A stretch of DNA of 64,000 nucleotides, from contig CALYLX010000150.1 in assembly GCA_944990035.1 (NCBI GenBank), positions 992,001 to 1,056,000 on the forward strand, read 5' to 3'. The translations under genes and the position numbers were made by a program. Each line of letters begins with the position of its first letter. The first letter of the stretch is position 1. Shown one piece after another: positions 10,791 through 22,908 of the stretch. The notes below the pieces were generated by a model. That model had not been told where the DNA came from. It was given only the letters and a program-made list of their open reading frames with translations, and did no database searches. Source of the stretch: Clitopilus passeckerianus (Eukaryota > Basidiomycota > Agaricomycetes > Agaricales > Entolomataceae).

Positions 10791-13700
10791 CAGTCAATTA
10801 ATTGAAGTCAAGGATGTAACCAGTTTGATGCTGAAAATCGAACCCGAACTGCTTGATCGCAGAGGCAGCGTAAATGTGAGAGGGATCGTCGCATGCATGA
10901 CGCAGAAGTCATGTCATTTCACGGTAAGAATCATAGGACTCTCTTGAATTTGCAAAGTAGGTACTATACACTAAAATAGGTGCGTCGACACGAAAGCGGT
11001 AAAAATACATATTCTCAATCAAAATGCGGGGTGAGAAAATCCGGCAATCTTTCACTCTCTGCGCAAGCGATCATAAGCTGCCGTCTTGCATGCCTCACAG
11101 GGCTGGTGGAACATATTCACAATCCGCCTGTTATCGTACTTTGTCTAGCGAAAGTCGGCATTCATTCAGTTTCTGATAACCATGATGTTGAACTCACCCG
11201 TGGACATGGGCAATTTGGGGCTTTATGAGCGTGTTGGTCGCTGTAGTAGCAGTCTTCCCGACCGCAGTCAGCCTTCTCCCCGGAATAGTAGCGTTTGACA
11301 AAATGCTGTTCCACGGAACACTAATCAGAACGTGAAGAACTCCTGTGCAAGACCTCGGAATGACTTACGCCACACGGTCTGTGCCAGTCACCAAAGCTAG
11401 AATTACCATTAGTGACTGCCTCAAATTACAGGCCGAGTTTGGGGACATACACTTCGTGAGTGCACATATTTGTTCGAGGTTTGGGGGGTCAGGGAGGGGA
11501 CTTAAGAGCGGGAGGCACCACGATTGCCAGGGGAAGTTGGACGGGTAGGATGGCTAAACTGGAGAACTATCTAGGCCGATTTTATAGAGCACGGCAGAGT
11601 CAATACACGCACTACAATTCGTCACGCGCTAAATCTGGCTGTGGGGAACTGGATTGCCAGATTCCGATACAGAGATCTTTCGGGACACTTGCCCTGATCG
11701 TTTTGTGTCACAGCTCAGCTTCGGAGGTTCCGTCATTAGTTCCTCGAGGCTGTCAGCGTTGTGAATCCGATGTCCAATTGATAGTGCCGGTTAAAATGAT
11801 CACAAGCCATAAACGGCTGATATGCCTCTTCACGAGTCGCACAAACTTCAAAATTCAAGTTATCAAGGAAGTACGGCCCGGTAGATGCTGCCAAGATCCA
11901 TAGCGACCTCCACGGGACTCTATACCCGTTGGGTCCAGGAGACGAAGGGAACAGACGGCTGGTAAGATCTGGATGATGTGCTTCCGCACTCTTTTTGGAA
12001 AGGCTTTGTTTGGATGTGTTTCCTCACACTGCTCCCTTCACACCGGCACCTTCGGCTCAAACGAGGAACACCATTCATGTGCAATAATTCAGCATAATAC
12101 GGTGAAGTACGCCCACTGTATATCCCACGAACAGCATACATACGCAGGGGATGACTCTGTATGACTGGAGCTCGACCAGAGGAGATCTTTTAGAGAGAGC
12201 TTCTCTTCATCCAAGTTTGGAAAGTGGAGGACAACGTGGCTTGATGGAGTCTAAACAGACCTTGTCTGCAGTGAAACTTTCAGAAAATTGTACTGCAAAT
12301 TGCAAATTGCCGCAATCGGCTGGATTGCCCCTGAGTTGACATGACGAAAGCCATTCGCCCCAGCTGTGATGGTATGCGAATACTCAGAGGGTTTACCTCG
12401 AGTTGGCTTTCATAACAGCGTTCGGGATTCTGAGAGTCTGTTGGAAGCGCTCTGGGCGAAATTTTTGTCTCCTTGAAACCTCCAAAAGCGGTTCATAACT
12501 TCAAACCTAAGATCTCTACAGAGACGATCGTAATTAGATACTGTAGTGAGCTTAGAACTCTGACGCACTTCGTCCCTGATGAGGCTTATCTTTCAAGCAC
12601 TGCGGCTGCAAGCAAGAAACCCTCGGCTAGATGATCAACTCCACTGCGGTGAGGGATCGTTTTTCAGTTTTAGATAACGACGAATGAAAGGTTGCATGGC
12701 CAAGTTAGAGTAAAACTGGTGGGGGAAACAACGAGATGAAATGCGAACTCAGGGCTCCATCTCGAGCTGAAGCGGGAAATCAACACGTTGAATGCGTTCA
12801 AGAGTTACTCGGAAAATGCGTCAAGACTTGGGCCATGTATCCTTCATAATGATGGCTGTATTTCTGGCTCAGCCGCCATAGAAACTTAGAAATTGTGCAC
12901 TAGAACGTGGATAATCGTCTGAAATGAGTGATGACGAAGGCGTAGCTCACCGCCGGAACAACTTGAAGGTATCACAAAAAGGCGCCGAGCTGCCCCAATG
13001 AGGCTGCCGCACATACCTTGGCACCGGTCGGGAGAATTGGGAAGGATACCATGCTGAAAAGTTTGACGCTGGGCGAGGCTTGATGAAAGCTGGACTCCTG
13101 GTCTATGTAGTCAATGGCGGGATAGAGCCATGCCTATGAACACGGAAATTGCAAGCAGGTAGTTCGATCCGAATCACGGATTTGAAGCACGTTCAGAGGC
13201 CCTTGGTCATCTGGTGATCCAAGGCGTCACAAGCCCTACTCATGAAGAGATACATGAATGTACCAAGCGAATAGAGGAGGCACAGGCTCGTGATCGTAGA
13301 TCGTGAACTAAGGCGGGGTTAAGCGGGTTTGCCTCGTTGCATACGACAACAACATAGACTGAGCAGCGAAGTGCATTGCTGCTTCTCATTGCTAATCTCT
13401 CCTGGACCCGGGGATATTTCTTGGATCGGCCGTGTTTCCACGGCAGGGCCCACCCGTTCCGTTGGTATTCCAGGTGTCAACGTCAAATTTTTCCATGAGG
13501 CAGCATGAGACATAGACCTGAATCGACTTCCGAGTATGCATCGTTGCTACCTAGCGTAGAGCATGTGGAATATCTAATCAGTAACAAGGATAATCGATAA
13601 TCTCCCTAGCGGTGAGTCGAGGTTTCGTGCAGGTCAGGGATATTCAAACGTGAGCAAAAAATGTAGGAGCTCTCAGACTTCCATGCGGCCGCCACCGACA

Positions 13701-13872
13701 ATTTTCGCGCGTTCTCGAGGCGAGCTGCTGTCTGCTAGATGCTTCGCGGGAGTCGAGGAATGTGGTTCAATGTTGAGTGTGTACCGGCTAACAGCCAAAT
13801 AACCGACAATCCTCCCCAAATCACGCGTCGTCGGCGCCGGTCCTTTCCATTGGCTGAGCCAACCCTCCGACA
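10791..13872. other. 3.1-kb region without recognised genes
   Basis: Only short, mutually overlapping open frames occur on either strand, none longer than about 150 codons and none resembling a known family. No long terminal or inverted repeats, tRNA-like folds or transposase motifs were noticed by eye. It may be a decayed mobile element, long regulatory DNA or a non-coding transcript. The last few hundred bases presumably hold the MIM1-like promoter. Confidence 0.5.
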
Positions 13873-14926
13873 ATGAGCAACGACACCAATTCTGTGGAAG
13901 ACATCCTCTCGGTATGCTACAGCTATTTTCTGCATTGGATGCGGCTAATATGACCCTTTAGGCGTCTTTGAACGATGCTTTCTCCTCTATGCCCACCCCA
14001 GAACACACCGTGCAGGTGCCAGTCGGGTCCGAGGCAACTGCATCAACTTCAGAGACGACTGCTGGACCACCTGAATCTTCTGAGGCTGTAGAACCCACCT
14101 CGACATCGTCGGAAGCAGACATATACAAGGCGGAATACGACGCACAACTTGCCAAATGGCGGGCCCAGTCTGCCGAAGCTCGCGAGAAGGCTGAAAAGGA
14201 AAGGGCACGTTGGGAGGCAATACGGGCTGAAGAACAGCGGAACAACCCAAACCATAATCATGAAGAGATACAGGGCCCGCCCACCATGAAGCAGGCTGGG
14301 AAACTGTCTCCGCCGCAGCCAGTCATACAGATGCCACTCCAAGCGTTGCAGACGCGAGGGACTTGGTCACAGGCGAATCGGAGAAGCAGGTCTGTCACCA
14401 GTTTCATTTCAGTCCCTTTCAGGAGCTTATCTGCATTCTTGTTTATTACCTGCCATGACACGTATCTTAGCCCTCTACCTCATTTGTAGAGACCGAGGTC
14501 ACGTCGCCACCGACCAATTCGCAAACAAGTACCGTTGACGATTCGCAAAAGTGGGAAGATATCCCATCGTCATTAACATCATCCTACCCGTCTATGTCGT
14601 ATCCTGAGCATATGGATTCGCCTCCTTCACACCACCACCACCCTGCCCCAGTTCAACAGGCTCCTCCCCTGAACGCGACGGTGGCAATTTTCGATTCGTC
14701 CCTTTCGACACGCACGAGAGTGAAGGCTTTACTCTCCTCACTTGCGATCAACATGCTTTTACCATTCGTTAATGGTGTGATGTTAGGCTTTGGCGAAATT
14801 TTTGCCAAAAACGTGGTCATGGAATGGTTTGGGTGGAGGGCAACAACCCCTGTGGCGGCTTCGACCGGGATTGGGGCAAGTGCTAGAGTGCCCAAGGAAT
14901 ATCGCACAGTACAGAAGGCATCGTAG
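13873..14926 (+). CDS. MIM1-like mitochondrial outer-membrane import protein
   Basis: The C-terminal part carries the diagnostic segment: LLSSLAINMLLPFVNGVMLG followed by FGEIFAKNVVMEWFGW. This matches the single transmembrane helix of fungal Mim1, which inserts helical proteins into the mitochondrial outer membrane and assists TOM assembly. Exon 1 (13873-13911) encodes MSNDTNSVEDILS. Exon 2 (from 13962) continues with a Ser/Thr-rich stretch, then a highly charged helix, YKAEYDAQLAKWRAQSAEAREKAEKERARWE, likely a coiled coil. The last exon (about 14490-14926) runs TEVTSPPTNSQTSTVDDSQKWEDIPSS into the membrane segment. The protein would be near 290 residues, far longer than yeast Mim1, with the extra length on the cytosolic N-terminal side. 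The apparent join near 14390/14489 is one base out of frame as I read it, so that splice is unresolved. Confidence 0.78.
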
Positions 14927-15016
14927 ATATAATGCATATACATTAGTGATTGGATGTAATACAAAATGGTGGAAATGCAAATCGTTTGGCTACACTGTAC
15001 ATGAATCCAACAAGGT

Positions 15017-17806
15017 CTATAGACGAGCATTCTTGGGAATGCCCCGGATTGCCTGTCGAACTCCGAGATCGCCCAAAACGTCCTCAGCTGCAAAAATCAG
15101 TATTATTTTCGATATTTGGATGAATGCAAGTATTACCTCCACCAAGAATTCTGGAAAAAGACGGATTGTCAGTAATGTATTCGGTTCCAGAAAATGTATT
15201 ACTTACGCGTCGAAGGGCACAGTGCGGTGATACTGGTTTCGATTAGAAATGTGTCAGTTGTGGGGCCGCTCAAGAGAAGAAAATTACAGACGTGTTCAAT
15301 GTGTTGACCCATGCCTGCAGGCGTGTGGTCAGCCCGAGCTCCACTACAACAACGCGAGACAACTCACCAGTCCTTGTGATTCCACGCCCGCCGAATATCT
15401 GGGTTGGATTAGCTTTTTTGCTTTTGGTATTAGAGAGTTAGCGCTTCCTACCTGGACGGCATCTGCGGCAGTCTCTTGCGCTGCGCGCGTGCATTGCATT
15501 TTTAATAGAGCAATGGGCCTTTCAGGATATCAGCTTGCCGTTGTTAAAAGATCTTAGCAAAAGCATACCCAGCCAACTTTGAGGCCTGTTGCTTGTAAGA
15601 CTATCCGAGCTTGTTAGATAGACCGGGCGTAACCTATCGGCGGAGTCTCACCATGTTGTTCATCTGGAAAGTCAAGTTCTCAAGCCAATTCTGGACACTC
15701 TCTACCCTGGCCATCATTGCAGCGAGCTTGCTTCGGATGACAGCTTGGGAATGGAGGGGCTTTCCGAAAGCCTTACGCTGCGAAGCCCACCTAGAAATTT
15801 TGATGACATTGGTGAGAGGAAGGTAGGTGGCCAAAAATGGAGATTCCTTACAGAAGACACTCCTCAACAATCATACGCTGTGCACGAGCGGAAGAGCAGC
15901 ACATGACCCATCGTTCATGGTTGAAGTTGCTTTGGAATCACAGTTCAGTCGGGCGTACGGCGAGTGTGAAAGGATGGAGTACCTCAACATGACGAAAATT
16001 CCTCCACCCTCAGGACCGAGAGTGTTCTCGACCGGCACCTTGACATTATCGAATGTGACGAACGCGGTACCAGCAGATGGGGACTATAATTGAATGAGCC
16101 ACAAGATTCGTATTAATCGATAAAGAAAAGGACCCACGTAGCTCGTCTTGATGGGTTTGGTCTCTACACCGTCTCCTCGCTCCACAAGAATAACGGTAAA
16201 TCCATTCTAATCAGCATGCAATTAGTATTCACAGGTGCAAATCCGAATAGATTGCGCCTGACCTCCGTCCTACAACCGACAGTGAAGCTGCAAAGAAGCA
16301 AGGTTAAACGGATTTCTTCCCAGAAAAGATCAAATGACATACTAATGGGCGAATCTGGAGTAGGCTTCGTGAGGTTCATGCAATTAAAACGGAAAAAATG
16401 ACCTACGTTCCGTTCGTTATCCACTTCTTACTATTATACCGAGGTCATCAGATCCATATACATACTAGAACTAACCAATTACTCACGTTCCATTAATAAT
16501 CCAATGCTTGCCATCCTCGGTCTTCTTTGCGGAAGTCCTGAGGCCAGCGACATCACTTCCGGCGAAGGCTTCAGAAATAGCCAGACATATGGGTTTCTGA
16601 CCCGATAACACGTCAGGAACAACCTTGGCCTTGATCTCACTCGAACCAAAGTTAAGGACAGGAGGAAGCCCAATGACCGAGCCGGACATCATGCCGTCCC
16701 CGTACCCGCGAGCACCGCACCTCGCGAATTCTTGTGTGATGATAAGCTGCAGAGAATTTAAATCAGGTGAGCTGGTCATTTAGCATGTCTTACGAGTCCG
16801 TACCTCGTGGAAGTAGTCGAACTGGAGATGTTTGATGTAAGTTCGCCGAATAACGGAACTAAGCAATGGGCGAGGAGTACACACCTTCTCTGGCTCGACA
16901 AGGCCATCCATCAGGCGAAGACCTTTCAAATGTTTGCCGGGGCCCATGCGCATGGCGTGGATGTTGAGTTTTCTAGAAGATCCATATTGGTCAAATTTGG
17001 TACTTCATGCAAATCGATGGGCGTTACTGACGCCATGGCTTCAACAACACTTTTGCTGGGAGGCTTCCCATCTGCTTCTCTGGCCTAAAAACACACATGA
17101 ATGCATCACGCTTCTTGAGAAGAGGCGGTAGGATGTCAGAGACATACCTGAGCATCGGGATACAGAACATCATCAACGAACTTGCGCATTGCCTTTTGGA
17201 ACTGTCTGTGATTCTGCAAAACACACGATGATCGTCAGCTAAAATTTGAAGGACTAGAATCCCAATACACACCTCGTTATAGAATGGGCTGTGATAGCCC
17301 TCCGATAACCAGTTGGGTTCGGCATAGGGAACCCCGCTTAGGTTGCCAGGAACGCGACTTTCGATGACACTCTTCTGGCCATCTACTACACCTACCTGCA
17401 GTCGGGCGTACTGCGGGCGTAGTAGCACTTCATGCCTGTGTAATCCATAGAACACTTCTGTGGCATCTCGGCCGGCTGAATAACAGGTGAGCGACGAACG
17501 ACGGTCGGAAGGTTGCTGAGAACTGACGGATGTCATCCTCGTAGAATACGGATGTTCCTCCGGGGTGCATGTTCTTGAACTTGGAAACATCGTAGACCTT
17601 TCCATCGATGATAATCCACTAAATGTACGCCTTAAACGCTATACAAAGATATTTGATAGAAGAGGAACGCACGAGGTCTTCTTCTGTGTTATGCTGATCA
17701 ACATCGTTCGGAATCAGTACTCTTTGTTCGGATCGCTTCGGACAGTGACCACACGCACCTTGGCGACCTCATCGTGTGTAAAGACCTTGATTTCCTTTGC
17801 TGCCAT
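15017..17806 (-). CDS. Cytochrome b5-acyl-CoA dehydrogenase fusion, copy A
   Basis: A many-exon gene, inverted relative to its three paralogues. The N-terminus (MAAKEIKVFTHDEVAK) starts a cytochrome b5 domain of about 90 residues. It has both heme-ligand histidines, in KFKNMHPGGTSVFYEDDI and in AGRDATEVFYGLHRHEVL. The rest is an acyl-CoA dehydrogenase: the N-terminal helical domain with LQLIITQEFARCGARGYGDG, the flavin/substrate motif CLAISEAFAGSDVAGL, KHWIINGT and the C-terminal helices with SNFNHERWVMCC and RKAFGKPLHSQAVIRSKLA. It ends EDVLGDLGVRQAIRGIPKNARL; ARL fits PTS1. The family removes hydrogens from C2-C3 of acyl-CoA using FAD, and the fused heme domain could take the electrons (inference). 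Convergent with MIM1 across 90 bases. The start at 17806 is preceded by CCACC. Confidence 0.87.
17673..17693 (-). other. 21-nt micro-exon in b5-ACAD copy A
   Basis: This exon encodes HNTEEDL between two introns. Copies C and D have a micro-exon of identical length and phase at the same place. Confidence 0.75.
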
Positions 17807-20490
17807 GGTGGTTGAAGATAATATCGAAACGGTTGTCTGAGTTGCTGAATTGCAGAGCTTCCCCTTTATGCCTTAGCCTCCAATGGCATGTGATTATTAC
17901 CAAAGGCGGGACCGGCGAACAACTGAATACGGAAACCGCAATGTTTACCAGCGCGCCCATGCGGCTCAAGTACAAATTGGCTACAGGCGAGTCGACAAGC
18001 ATTGGCTCGATGTTTACATTATAATCGTGGCTTTTGCAGCCTGAATATCTGTTCTCAAGCTCCGACAAAAGGGTGGAGAATCCGCTTGCAGTCAATCACC
18101 ACAGACTCTACCGAAACTTGGTCAATAGAATCATGAGGCTCAGGGGACACCCAAGTCTCGGGTGGTCGCCTTCGAGTCTCATCCAATCAGGTTGTAGCAA
18201 TTGCATATGATTTTGCCCGGTTGACAGCATCTGGCAACGATTTCGATCCAACAACTCTGCAGAGCTTATGTCCGCTGGATAACCCCTCTAAAAGGGACAA
18301 CGGACGACTCGACCGGTCCGGCATTTTATTACTCGACCAACTCAAAAAGACGATCGACAGAAGTAACAAAAGGAGACGGTGATCCTCTCAGGTCTCATCG
18401 CTGACAGTACCTGCGGAATCTTCGCAATATCGGCAGGCATTCAAATATTTCGCCTGAGCCCGATTGGAAATTGCCCAACGCAGTGTTGTTCCTCTGCTGC
18501 CTCACGTTTTCTGACCACGCCTTCGTCATACCTATCATTCCCGTACGATCGGGCGTCACATAGTCCCCTCGATCCAGAGAAGTACCTGGGAACATTAAAC
18601 CCTGTTGCCTATCAACGTCTCGAGCCAATCTGACCCCATTTTTCTGCGGTTTCTCCGGGACAAGTCAGCTGCTCCTTTTGATCTGTGGGCGACATCCTGC
18701 ATCCACTGACCGTACGCCTGGTCACCTGAAACCCTAGTTCCTGGACGAGGAGCGAATCTGCTTCCGTCCGAAGGCAAGGGAGCCAGCTAAATTTGGCTAT
18801 CTAGACAAGCTGCCACCTGCGTAACACCGAGAATTGGATTTTAACAGCTGCGCCAACTCAAAAATAACTTCAACTTGTCATCAATTCGGATTGTCTTCAT
18901 CGAGATGAACAAGCAATCCCAGAAGGTCCTCAAGAATCCCATCGTGAGTTATCATTCTTCTTTGTTGTTATGCTTTCTCAAAGAATTATAGGTTGATTTT
19001 TGGGTTGTTTCATCTGGAGATTGAACTTACACAGCGGAACTATACAATCAGGAAGCATCTCAACCACTGGAAGGCTACCCAATTCGGCCTATGTCTTCAA
19101 CCTTGCGAGAAAAGAATGGCACGCACCCCATCCACCTTGTTCTGATAGTTCGGGGCTACCTTGGGCTCATCGCAGGACCTTCCAATTGGCCGTCATTTTA
19201 CTTCATCGGACCGTTTCCGATTGAACACTTTCGACAAGGAGCAGGGGAAGCACAACTCCAATAGACGCTACCCAATCCGACAAATACTTTCTCAGAACGC
19301 CCAGGACCGAATGCACCTATCCACCGGGAACTCGCCAGTCGTTCCAGAGTCCGATTGGGGGCCGCACGTCCAACGTTTGCGAGATGCATCATGAATGAAA
19401 TCATCAACCCCCGATCCGCCCATCTGCTGCCAAACGAGTGCCCCCTCGTTCCCGGGCTAAATGCTTCATTCAGACATCCCACCTCGCGTTCGCTTCGACA
19501 CAATTAAAGCATTGAAACCTTAATGCTTATCAGCCGTACCGCACCGCACGATCTCACCTCAGTCCGCTGCTATATTAGTCGACCGGCTCCTTGATGTTTC
19601 CTGCCAAGGTCAGCTGTGCGCCGCTGGAGGACCAGAATGGGACCACCACGAAGACTCCCGGAACAGGTTGCGACCTGTGGATTCAGACGTTTGCCACCGC
19701 CGCCGGGGCTCCCTGAAAGTAGGTACGCTCGTCGTCCGCGGTTGTACTGGGAAGCAGACTGAACGTGATGATGGTGTGATTGATGCCCGCTACCCAAGAG
19801 ATTCTTCAACTGACTGAACTAGATTTCCTGCACTGTTTTTTACTGGTGAGGGAGAATAACTCATGGTGCGTGAGTGAACAGCCCAGGGTCAAGACAAGCA
19901 AAGATCGGTGTTCTCACGGAGCTGCGCTGCCTTGTCAGTAGTCCTCGCTGTTTCTGTGTGAAGGCTGGCCGGAGTGGGGGATTTTATTCTCAATTGCTGT
20001 ATCAGGTCATGGAATACGCTTCGTAGGATCAGGTAATCTCATTATGAACGAAACTCTTTGAAGGCCAAGAAATACGTAGGACTTGGGTGGTTTCTCCTAG
20101 GTTATGACGGAAGCCGGGAGCTAGTCAAAGCTCTGCAGCGAAAAGACACGAAAATATTTTCCTGCTTCTATGAATAGAGTATACAGGGGTCTTCCCCAAG
20201 GACGTATTTGAGATGTACAAAGTGTATACCTATCATTAATACATCCTTTTAAAAACATGAATAGTCACTATGGTTCATGAACGAGCTTCTTGACTGAACC
20301 ACCTGAATGCGACCATCTGGAGAGGGGACGCGGTTTAGTGGGGCGCGTTTAATTGTTCCCATTTATGGGAGAGCTTTGAGATGTTCGCTTGTCGTGGCCA
20401 ATTGACATGGACGTACGGCATTGATCGTTCATATCCATAGCCTCATGGGAAGCGAATACAAGGTAACTTTCTTCATTGCCCTTGACGATC
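17807..20490. other. 2.7-kb divergent intergenic region between b5-ACAD copies A and B
   Basis: This region separates the divergently transcribed A and B genes and should hold both promoters. It is far longer than most spacers in the window. Only short frames appear. A possible tiny reading start near 18905 (MNKQSQKVLKNPI) followed by a splice-like junction does not continue into anything recognisable. No clear remnant of an additional dehydrogenase copy was found. Confidence 0.5.
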
Positions 20491-22828
20491 ATGGCACGCC
20501 AAGACTACGGTAGAGAAGAAGTCGAGAAACACAAGAGAGCAGGCGACCTGGTGAGGTTCAATAGCAGCGATTCCGGAGCTATACTGACCTATGGGCCTTG
20601 AATATTGAATCTTTGTAGTGGGTCATAATTGATTCCAAGGTCTATGACCTCTCAAAGTTTGCAAGTTTACATCCTGGAGGTCTGGCAGTCCTGCTTGACG
20701 CCGAAGTAGGTATGTCACCGTCGCAAACCTACCACAGGATGCCGTTTCATTTGTGACATTTGTACAGCTGGCCAGGATGCAACTGAAGCTTTCTTCAGTC
20801 TTCACCGACAGGAAGTCCTTCTCCGGCCACAATACAGCCGCCTTCACATCGGAACTGTAAAGGGAGAGGACCAGCAGGTATTCTCACGACAGAATGGGCG
20901 GACAAGCAACGTGCCATATGCTGAACCAACATGGTTAGCTAATGGATTCAACTCGCCGTATTTCAAAGATGTGAGTAATATGACAGCACCCTTCGAGTCA
21001 CCTCTTCTATGGTCTGACCTCAGGCCGGTAGCATCATCGCAAATTCCAAGTTGCTCTGCGTAGGTTCATTGAAGATGTGATTGTATGCGACGAAAACCTG
21101 CAGAAAGTCAATGGCAAACCACCTTCAAAACGCATGTTCGAGGAGTTTGCAAAGAAGAATCTCATTGCAATGCGCCATGGACCAGGGTCCCATCTGAAGG
21201 GCCGTATTCTCATGGATGGTATCATCGCACCAGAGGAGGTCCGTATTCAAATCCAGGTTACTTCATCCACTCAGTGTCTAACAGCTGGACGAATTCCACG
21301 AAATGATCATTGTGCAAGAATTCGGCCGTATCAACGTCAAAGGCTACTATGGAGGTGCTGGGGACGGCACTGCTATCGGTATGTGGAAGCAATTTCTGTC
21401 AGAACAAGGTCCATTGACATTCTTTTCAGGACTTCCACCCATCATGAACTATGGCCGCAGCCCTTTGCGGGAACGCATTGTTGAAGAGGTTTTTGCAGGA
21501 CAGAAGCATGTCTGCCTAGCTATCTCTGAAGCCTATGCTGGTAGTGATATTAACGGTCTGCGTTGTACTGCCACGAAAGTCGACGGAGGTTGGGTTGTCA
21601 AAGGAAGGTTCGTCGATTCACTGTCCTTGTGACCAGTCATCACTAAATGTTTTCATTGCAGTAAGGTGAGCTATTGACCTTTGCGAACACAGGGCACAAA
21701 GGCTTGAGAATTGTTCTTGTAGAAATGGATAACCAACGCGACTTTTGCGGACTACTTCACCGTTGGATGCCGTACAGTCTTCCCGAAAGACGAGGGCATA
21801 AACGGTGGCTTTGTCGTTCTGGTTGCTCCCCGGCAACTCGGCATTGAGGTGAAGTCCATCAAGACATCCTACTACCCAGCTGCGGGTGTAGGGTACGTCC
21901 TCTTCGAGGACATATTTGTTCCCGATGAGAATACCCTTGGGCCTGCTGATGGCACAGGCTTACAGGTGATTCTCAGCAACTTCAATCATGAAAGGTGGGG
22001 GATGGCGGGACTTGTCATAGCGGGCCAGAGAGGGATTCTTGAAGAATGCTTCAAGTAAGCGCATAGAGCTTTTACGTTTGGCTGTCAAATCTAACAAATG
22101 AGTTAGATGGGTCAACCAACGCAAGGTCTGGGGTAGACCGTTGGCTTCAATGGCTGTTATCCGGTCAAAGTTAGCCAACATGATTCAACGAGTTGAAAGT
22201 GCCCAAGCTTGGTTTGAAAATATCACCTACCAAATGGCTCACATGGACAAAAAGAAGCAATCTCATTACCTGGCTGGGTACGCTTCAAGTACTTCATTGG
22301 CATATCAACCTCACCCTTTATCCTGTCCTTTGCAGTCAAATCGCTCTCTTGAAGAGGTACTGTACCGAGACGGCTCAAGCTACTGCTAGAGACGCGGTTC
22401 AGGTATGTAAACTGTCTTAGTCACTTTACATACGCTCACCATGTGTGGTAGATATTTGGAGGAAGAGGTATTACCGAAGGAGGTAAGTTGATTCGAAGGC
22501 AACAATTGAGAAAGGTAGCTCATAGCTTCTAGGAATGGGTCAGTTCATTGAACACGTGCGTTGGTTCTCTCTCTCCAGTTGTGCAAATCTTATAACGATT
22601 TCTGCATTGATAGTATCACAAAACCGTGGTCTACGATGCGTACGTTCTCGATTCCTCATCTGCTAACAGGCCAAACTTACCGAGTGATATTCAGCATTCC
22701 TGGTGGAGGTTTGTCACTTAACCGTATTATAATCCAGACATTGATGTTTCTTTCTAGCGGAGGACATACTTGGAGACCTTGGTGTCAGGCAAGCACTAAA
22801 GAACATGCCAAAGGATGCACGGCTTTGA
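20491..22828 (+). CDS. Cytochrome b5-acyl-CoA dehydrogenase fusion, copy B
   Basis: First of three rightward paralogues. Exon 1 (20491-20550) encodes MARQDYGREEVEKHKRAGDL. The b5 domain continues with WVIIDSKVYDLSKFASLHPGG and AGQDATEAFFSLHRQEVLLRPQY, so both heme histidines are present. The dehydrogenase domain shows LIAMRHGPGSHLKGRILMDG, EFHEMIIVQEFGRINVKGYY, GLPPIMNYG, CLAISEAYAGSDINGL, ADYFTVGCRT, LSNFNHERWGMAG, WVNQRKVWGRPLASMAVIRS and ARDAVQIFGGRGITEGGMGQ. It ends VRQALKNMPKDARL, an ARL PTS1-like tail. It is the most divergent copy: it lacks the first intron found in A, C and D, and the segment after the helix-G glutamate differs (GMAGLVIAGQRG against VMCC.SAR in the others). No in-frame breaks were seen. 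It ends only about 80 bases before the convergent dioxygenase gene. Confidence 0.87.
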
Positions 22829-22908
22829 AAGGGGTCACCAGTTTAGACATTGGATGTGAGGTATGTAAGGACGGTATCCTCGTGTGCTAGATAGTGCTAA
22901 GAGAATAA

